Source: Phytoactinopolyspora halotolerans (GTDB taxonomy: Bacteria; Actinomycetota; Actinomycetes; Jiangellales; Jiangellaceae). From it: 64,000 nt of DNA. Positions within the stretch are counted from its first letter, which is position 1, and the number at the start of each line of letters is the position of its first letter. The stretch covers positions 1-64,000 of the forward strand of contig NZ_JAAGOA010000008.1 of NCBI RefSeq assembly GCF_010550675.1, in the 5' to 3' direction. The position numbers and the translations under genes were made by a program. Of the stretch, positions 57,290 through 64,000 are shown piece by piece. The notes below the pieces were generated by a model, which worked only from the letters and a program-made list of their open reading frames with translations, was not told the origin of the DNA and ran no database searches.

Positions 57290-58740
57290 CCACCGACGAG
57301 AGCATCCTCGGCCGCCTCTCCGCACTGCGTGCCGCCGATCTGCCCGTGCACGGCGGCCGCACCATGGCCTACGTCTACGACTCGGGGCGGCCGGAACTCG
57401 ACGAGCTCGCCGCGGCGGCACAGGCCGCGTACAGCGGCGTCAACGGCTTGGACATGACCGTCTTCCCCAGCGTCGTCGCCCTGGAGAACGATCTGGTGCG
57501 CCGGGCGGCCGGCCTGCTCGGCGGCGACGAGCAGACAGTCGGGACGTTCACCAGCGGCGGAACGGAGAGCTGCCTGCTGGCCGTGCATGCGGCCCGCACC
57601 CATGCGCGCCGGACCCGCGGCATCGACCGGCCGGAGATGGTGCTGCCGTCCACGGTGCACCCCGCCTTTCACAAGGCGGCCGAGCTGTTCGGTATTCAAT
57701 CCCGGGTGGTCCCGGTGGACGGCGACCGGTACACGGTGCGGGCCGCCGACGTGCAGGCCGCCATGACGGCGGACACCGCTCTGGTCGTCGTCTCCGCGCC
57801 GTCGTATGCGCACGGCGTCATCGACCCTGTTGTCGAGGTGTCCGAGATCGCTCGCGCACGGGGCGTTCTGTGCCACGTCGACGCGTGTATCGGCGGCTGG
57901 TTCCTGGGGCATCTCCGGCTCGCGGCGGATGCGCCCGAGATCCCCACGTTCGATCTGAGCGCGCCCGGCGTCACCTCGATCTCGGTCGACCTGCACAAGT
58001 ACGGCTACACGCCGAAGGGTGCGTCGATCGTCCTGTTCCGCGACGACGAGTTGCGTCGAGACGGATACTTCGTGCACACGGCGTGGCCGGGATACCCGGT
58101 GATCACGACGACGCTGCAGGGAACCAAGTCCGCTGCCCCGCTTGCCGGAGCCTGGGCCGTCGTCGAACGAGTCGGCACCGACGGCTACATCGAGCTTTCC
58201 CGCAAGGTTCACCACACTACGCGGCTGTTCATCGACGGCGTCGACAAGATCCCTGGGCTACGGGTGCTCGGGAGCCCGCAGGCGTCACTGCTGGCCGTCA
58301 CCTCAGACGACCCGGAGCTCGACGTGTTCGTGCTGGCCGACGAGATGCGTGCGGCCGGCTGGTACCTGCAACCGCAGCTGGCGTACCTGACGTCGCCCGC
58401 CAATCTCCACCTCACCGTCACCGCGGCCATGGCGAACCCGGAGAGCGCAACCGAGCTGCTCGACCAGCTCTCGGCTGCCGCCGACCGCGCACGAGCCGTG
58501 GGCCCGGCCGAGGTGAACCCGATGCTCAAACAGGCGGCCGCCACGCTGGATCCCCGGACACTTGGACCGGATGAGGCGACTGCAGCACTGACCATGGCCG
58601 GAATCGGAGACGGCAACGCCCTCCCGGAACGGATGGCACCCGTGCTCGCGGCGCTGCAGGTGCTCCCGGAGCCGATCGCTGCCCGGTTGCTCCCCGAGGT
58701 CATCAGCAGGCTCTACCGCGGGACCATACCTGATCGGTAG
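57286..58740 (+). CDS. PLP-dependent lyase/decarboxylase (sphingosine-1-phosphate-lyase-like)
   Basis: 484 aa fold-type I PLP enzyme. GTFTSGGTESCLLAVHAAR (phosphate-binding, near 86-104), HVDACIGGWFLGH, and SVDLHKYGYTPKGASIVLFR with the Schiff-base Lys near 242. Most similar in layout to sphingosine-1-phosphate lyases and group II decarboxylases. The C-terminal ~90 residues are a helical extension. Coupled to the GPH transporter. The substrate may be a long-chain amino alcohol phosphate or an amino acid. Confidence 0.88.
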   Translation: MTTDESILGRLSALRAADLPVHGGRTMAYVYDSGRPELDELAAAAQAAYSGVNGLDMTVFPSVVALENDLVRRAAGLLGGDEQTVGTFTSGGTESCLLAVHAARTHARRTRGIDRPEMVLPSTVHPAFHKAAELFGIQSRVVPVDGDRYTVRAADVQAAMTADTALVVVSAPSYAHGVIDPVVEVSEIARARGVLCHVDACIGGWFLGHLRLAADAPEIPTFDLSAPGVTSISVDLHKYGYTPKGASIVLFRDDELRRDGYFVHTAWPGYPVITTTLQGTKSAAPLAGAWAVVERVGTDGYIELSRKVHHTTRLFIDGVDKIPGLRVLGSPQASLLAVTSDDPELDVFVLADEMRAAGWYLQPQLAYLTSPANLHLTVTAAMANPESATELLDQLSAAADRARAVGPAEVNPMLKQAAATLDPRTLGPDEATAALTMAGIGDGNALPERMAPVLAALQVLPEPIAARLLPEVISRLYRGTIPDR

Positions 58741-58824
58741 AGCCACACCATTCACCATTGGGCGTCGACGGGCGCGGCGGCGACGAACGGAAACCGCGGA
58801 GAGTTCGCTGTCGCGTCGAAACGC

Positions 58825-58863
58825 GCGACCAGATCACCACCAGATCTGCGACCAGATCACCAC
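58825..58863 (+). repeat. Short tandem direct repeat
   Basis: GCGACCAGATCACCAC occurs at 58825-58840 and again at 58848-58863 (period 23). It is in the non-coding region between the PLP enzyme and DUF1905 genes. Confidence 0.7.
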
Positions 58864-58965
58864 TGAACTGCCATACTTCAGGGCATGGCACCCCTCACTC
58901 AGTCTCCCATGACGTGACAGCCACATCCGAACACGGAACTTGTCGGTGACCTGTGCGATGCTCAG

Positions 58966-59271
58966 GTGGTGGTCATCGAATTCGATGCCGAACTGTGGCT
59001 GTGGGAGGCCCGTCGCGACGACAGCTGGACGTTTGTGAGTCTGCCCGTCGAGGAGTCCGAAGAGATCCGCGAGATGGCCGGAGGACAGCGCCACGGGTTC
59101 GGCTCCGTGCGTGTGCGCGTCACCGTGGGCAGCAGCACATGGACGACGTCCATCTTCCCCGACAGCACCCGCAACTGTTACGTGCTTCCGATCAAGCGTG
59201 CCGTCCGCCGGGCCGAAGATCTCGAAGCCGGAGATGTCGCGAGCATGACGGTCGAGCTTGTCGACATCTGA
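58966..59271 (+). CDS. DUF1905 domain protein
   Basis: 101 aa. The DUF1905 beta-barrel is recognised from SWTFVSLPVEESEEIREMAG, HGFGSVRVRVTVGSSTWTTS and NCYVLPIKRAVRRAEDLEAG. GTG start, with a second GTG directly after; no clear ribosome site. Cytosolic; function unknown. Confidence 0.88.
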   Translation: MVVIEFDAELWLWEARRDDSWTFVSLPVEESEEIREMAGGQRHGFGSVRVRVTVGSSTWTTSIFPDSTRNCYVLPIKRAVRRAEDLEAGDVASMTVELVDI

Positions 59272-59364
59272 CGACCGAGACGACGGCGCGGGTCGCGTCG
59301 CGGGATCGCTTGTTCAGGCCACCTGGGCAACGCGGCGGGGCCGCTACCCGGCGGCCGCGTCTGC

Positions 59365-60009
59365 TCAGACCTTCGACGTGATGGCGGTCCACAGCGCCGG
59401 GACGCTCGCCAGCACCTCGCGCGCGTAGCCGGTGCGAGTGCCACGCGGGTTCGTGCGACCCGACTCATGAGCGACGCCATGCGCGTCGATTCCGGCGGCA
59501 CGGCACAGCGCGACGGCGCGCGGCAGGTGGAACCGCTGGCTCACGACGAGCAGATCGTTGTAGCGGAACTCGTCATGCGCCCGCTCACACGACTCCCAGG
59601 TGGAGTTTCCCAGATCGTCGAGACGGATCGCCGACGCCGGCACGCCGGCATCGATCAGGTAGTCCCGCATGGCCCCTGGCTCGTCGTAGCCGCCCATCCC
59701 GGTCGCACCGCTGACCAGCAGCGTGTCCACCCGGCCGGTCGCGTAGAGCTCAGCCGCCACGTCGAGCCGTCCGGCAAGGAGCTGGGACGGCTGCCCGTCC
59801 GGGCGGACACCGGCTCCCAGCACCATCGCCACCGGCGCGGACGGTGCGCTCCCCACGTTGACGATGCGGCCCCAGCTCTTGGCGTACGACCATGCCGACG
59901 GGACGCAGATCGAACTCGCAAGCACCACGACCACGCCGATGATCCATCGTCTCCGTCGACGTGGTGGCCGACCGGAGACGGAGTACTCAGACCCCGCGCC
60001 GGCGGTCAT
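59365..60009 (-). CDS. SanA/YdcF-like membrane-anchored protein (DUF218)
   Basis: 214 aa. An N-terminal basic stretch (RPPRRRRR) and one TM helix (WIIGVVVVLASSICVPSAW) anchor it. The DUF218 domain outside or inside the membrane has MVLGAGVRPDGQPSQLLAGR, LLVSGATGMGGYDEPGAMRD and LLVVSQRFHLPRAVALCRAA. Relatives include SanA (vancomycin-resistance/envelope barrier); the enzymatic role is unknown. Confidence 0.88.
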   Translation of the reverse strand: MTAGAGSEYSVSGRPPRRRRRWIIGVVVVLASSICVPSAWSYAKSWGRIVNVGSAPSAPVAMVLGAGVRPDGQPSQLLAGRLDVAAELYATGRVDTLLVSGATGMGGYDEPGAMRDYLIDAGVPASAIRLDDLGNSTWESCERAHDEFRYNDLLVVSQRFHLPRAVALCRAAGIDAHGVAHESGRTNPRGTRTGYAREVLASVPALWTAITSKV

Positions 60010-60094
60010 GCGTCCGTCGCCGGCGACGTGCGGTCGCGCTCGCCGAGGCCGGTCGGCTCGACCGACTCGGCGCGGGATCGTTCATTGCACATCG

Positions 60095-60988
60095 TCAAGA
60101 ATGCTGTGGGAGGACGGACGCCGACTCACTCCTGCACAGCTCGGCGATCGCGGCGAGCGCCGCCAAGCCGACACGGAGCACGTCGTTGACGGCCACAGTG
60201 TTCGTCGTCACCAGATGCTGGAGCGCATTGCCAGTCTCGACGTCCACGCGCTGTAGAAGCTCATCGTCGCCAGGCATCTCACATCGATAATGATGGGCGA
60301 ACGCACCCACGAGCGCCTCGGCGATCGTCCGGCCGGACACGTCAGGATGAACGTCGTCCAGGACTGGAGACAAGACGTCGACCACGTCCTGCAGCGAATC
60401 ATCCCCGACCACCGCCCAGGTCGCGTCGACCAGCGCCATCACCCCTAGCACGAACAGTGGACCGTCATCATCAGATGGTTCCGGCACATCCGCGTTCGAC
60501 CGGACGAGCCCCGGCAGCCGCACACCATCGAGAGTGAGCTCCGCCGTAACGACGGGAGCCAGCGCGTCCAAGAGCGCCTGCACTCGCCGGTCTTCGAGCG
60601 AGAGCCCGTCGAACACCACCCCGCGGACCAACGCCCACGTGGCCACGCTCCACTGAGCGGGCTCTGCAGCGATCACGCCCGCCCCGGGCAGCCGGGCCGA
60701 GTGCAGTAGCGGCGTCCGCTCAACCTCCTTCATCATGAAGTCCGAGAAGAACCGGTCACCCAGCGACCCCTCAGGCCAGATGAACGCCTCGACGCTCTCG
60801 AACTCGCCGGATCCTTCCCACACTCGCCGCGCCGACTCAAGCGAGGCTTCGCGGCTCTGGAAAAGCCGATCCAGTTCCTGCATCGCATCGACCACCTTCT
60901 GCGCGGATTTCTGAGGGGCCCGCGACTCGCCTCCATGCTCCTGACGACGGGCCTTCTTGGCCCTCTTGCGGTTGCTCGCACGCCCCAC
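60095..60988 (-). CDS. Protein of unknown function with basic N-terminus
   Basis: 297 aa; not recognised. GTG 60988 is chosen because of GGGGAG five bases before it; the N-terminus GRASNRKRAKKARRQ is strongly basic, then a helical Glu-rich segment, and a mostly helical, acidic body (LSLEDRRVQALLDALAPVVT; DVVDVLSPVLDDVHPDVSG). No signal peptide or TM. Its codon usage is somewhat less GC-biased than neighbours, and the upstream repeats may be an insertion scar. Confidence 0.65.
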   Translation of the reverse strand: MGRASNRKRAKKARRQEHGGESRAPQKSAQKVVDAMQELDRLFQSREASLESARRVWEGSGEFESVEAFIWPEGSLGDRFFSDFMMKEVERTPLLHSARLPGAGVIAAEPAQWSVATWALVRGVVFDGLSLEDRRVQALLDALAPVVTAELTLDGVRLPGLVRSNADVPEPSDDDGPLFVLGVMALVDATWAVVGDDSLQDVVDVLSPVLDDVHPDVSGRTIAEALVGAFAHHYRCEMPGDDELLQRVDVETGNALQHLVTTNTVAVNDVLRVGLAALAAIAELCRSESASVLPQHS

Positions 60989-61059
60989 GACAGCTCCCCA
61001 GTCTCTGCTGGTGTCGACTTGTCCGGCTTCACATGCATCCTCACGGACCGTCCGCACCT

Positions 61060-61103
61060 GTTTCACCCGACAATGTGAGCCGGTTTCACCCGACATTGTG
61101 AGC
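61060..61103. repeat. Tandem 21-bp repeat
   Basis: GTTTCACCCGACAATGTGAG plus C at 61060-61080 recurs at 61083-61103 with one change (A to T). Period 23. Its style (repeated short boxes beside an inverted repeat) is like the ends of some insertion sequences, but no transposase is here. Confidence 0.75.
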
Positions 61104-61179
61104 ACATCCGGTCCAACAACGCGATGCTACTGGACCGACAATACGACGGACCCTTGCCCGACCACTTTCGGTCCGAGAT

Positions 61180-61221
61180 CTCCTGACACCGTCGAGGCCA
61201 TAGCAGAGACGATGTCAGGAG
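61180..61221. repeat. 14-bp inverted repeat downstream of the galactanase gene
   Basis: CTCCTGACACCGTC (61180-61193) pairs with 61208-61221 at 13 of 14 positions around a 14-base loop. It is 11 bases past the galactanase stop, so it may serve as its terminator, or, together with the tandem repeats, be an insertion-sequence remnant. Confidence 0.65.
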
Positions 61222-61232
61222 GTGGTGTCCCG

Positions 61233-63407
<2,175 letters not shown>

Positions 63408-64000
63408 CTAACCCTTGACGGAGCCTGCGGTCAGGCCGCCGACGATGTACTTCTGCAGGAACAGGAAGAGCGCGAGGATCGGCAGGCTCGCGATCACCGC
63501 GCCGGCCGCGAACAATCCCCAGTTCGCATTGAGCGCGTCGGAGACCCACGCGTACATCCCCACGGCGAGGGTGAAGTTGCTCTCGGAGGTGAGGATGATC
63601 CGGGCCAGGATGAAGTCCCCGAAGGCCCCGACGAACGACAGCAGACCGACGACGGCCAGAATCGGAGTGACCAGGCGCAGGATGATCGTCCAGTAGGTCT
63701 GGGCGTGGGTGGCGCCGTCGATCTTGGCTGCTTCGTCGATCTCCCGCGGGATCGTGTTGAAGAAGCCGTACATGAGGAACGTGTTCGTGCCGAGCGCCCC
63801 GCCGAGGTACACGCAGATCAGAGCGAGCCTGGAGTTCAGGCCGAGCACGGGTACGACGTTCCCGAGCGTCAGCAGCAGCAGGAAGATCGAGATGAACGCC
63901 AGCATCTGCGGGAACATCTGGATGATGAGCAGCGCGGTCAGCCCACCGCGCCGCCCGGTGAACCGGAACCGGGAGAACGCGTAGGCGGCCGCCGCCCCCA
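63408..64000 (-). CDS. Carbohydrate ABC transporter permease, MalG type (partial)
   Basis: The N-terminus lies beyond the window. The visible 197 codons include AYAFSRFRFTGRRG, the TM segment MFPQMLAFISIFLLLLTLGN and the EAA loop IPREIDEAAKIDGATHAQTY, ending LQKYIVGGLTAGSVKG, the canonical C-terminus of CUT1-family permeases. It is 75 bp upstream of the galactanase in the same direction, so a galactan-utilisation operon (binding protein, two permeases, galactanase) probably extends to the right. Confidence 0.93.
   Translation of the reverse strand, partial: GAAAAYAFSRFRFTGRRGGLTALLIIQMFPQMLAFISIFLLLLTLGNVVPVLGLNSRLALICVYLGGALGTNTFLMYGFFNTIPREIDEAAKIDGATHAQTYWTIILRLVTPILAVVGLLSFVGAFGDFILARIILTSESNFTLAVGMYAWVSDALNANWGLFAAGAVIASLPILALFLFLQKYIVGGLTAGSVKG

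Noticed and set aside
59272-59364. GC-rich inverted segments between DUF1905 and SanA genes
   Set aside because: Short, imperfect arms expected by chance at this GC content.

Overview
The window is 64 kb of GC-rich DNA with actinobacterial gene content: a mycofactocin locus, an F420-type luciferase-like oxidoreductase and a PPOX protein, IclR/TetR/ArsR regulators, an AfsR/SARP-type regulator, a single-chain biotin carboxylase and a GH53 galactanase. GTG and TTG starts and 4-base ATGA/GTGA overlaps are common. The host is most likely a filamentous or soil actinomycete; I cannot fix a genus. I saw no phage, conjugation, CRISPR, rRNA or tRNA genes.

Layout. 0-6.2 kb: an SDR gene divergent from mftC-mftD-mftE-mftF (mycofactocin maturation and glycosylation); mftA and mftB are not in the window. 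6.1-8.4 kb: a scarred stretch with an antisense relic of an FAD oxidoreductase fused to the end of mftF, a TetR gene, a luciferase-like oxidoreductase whose tail runs into an AfsR-type P-loop relic, and a membrane protein. 9.1-17.7 kb: a tightly coupled minus-strand operon (IlvD/Edd dehydratase, FAD oxidoreductase, aconitase-X large and small subunits), probably an uncharacterised hydroxy-acid catabolic route, with two IclR regulators. An AAA ATPase gene lies between a truncated IclR 3' end and the intact IclR gene. 17.7-20.2 kb: a Fic protein with a perfect operator palindrome, a relic of a second ATPase start with its palindrome, and two coupled NUDIX genes.

20.4-30 kb: small stress and housekeeping-accessory genes (AraC, BBE-type flavoprotein, DHFR/RibD-like, PPOX, VOC proteins, HAD, CGNR regulator, ComB-like, YbaK), a YCII/ECF-sigma deletion chimera, and an MFS pump divergent from its TetR. 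30-36 kb: quinone-oxidoreductase/ArsR pair, argS, a TetR, and an ABC-2 antibiotic-exporter permease with no ATPase gene beside it. 36-39.6 kb: a signalling pair, namely a response-regulator/thioredoxin-reductase-like fusion and a CRP-domain histidine kinase. 39.6-45.7 kb: SRPBCC-ArsR-VOC operon, VOC, DUF6454 protein, MFS pump, WrbA and an acidic lipoprotein. 45.7-54.7 kb: a 1088-aa AfsR-type regulator divergent from an 1840-aa fused carboxylase. 54.8-64 kb: terpenoid-cyclase-like protein, GPH transporter plus S1P-lyase-like PLP enzyme, DUF1905, SanA/DUF218, an unknown protein, a possible insertion scar, and a galactan locus (GH53 galactanase behind a MalG-type permease that leaves the window).

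The recurring theme is rearrangement: at least five gene relics or junctions can be read directly (6.1, 8.3, 14.1, 19.2 and 24.3 kb). Several are fused in frame to intact neighbours and would mislead automatic annotation.
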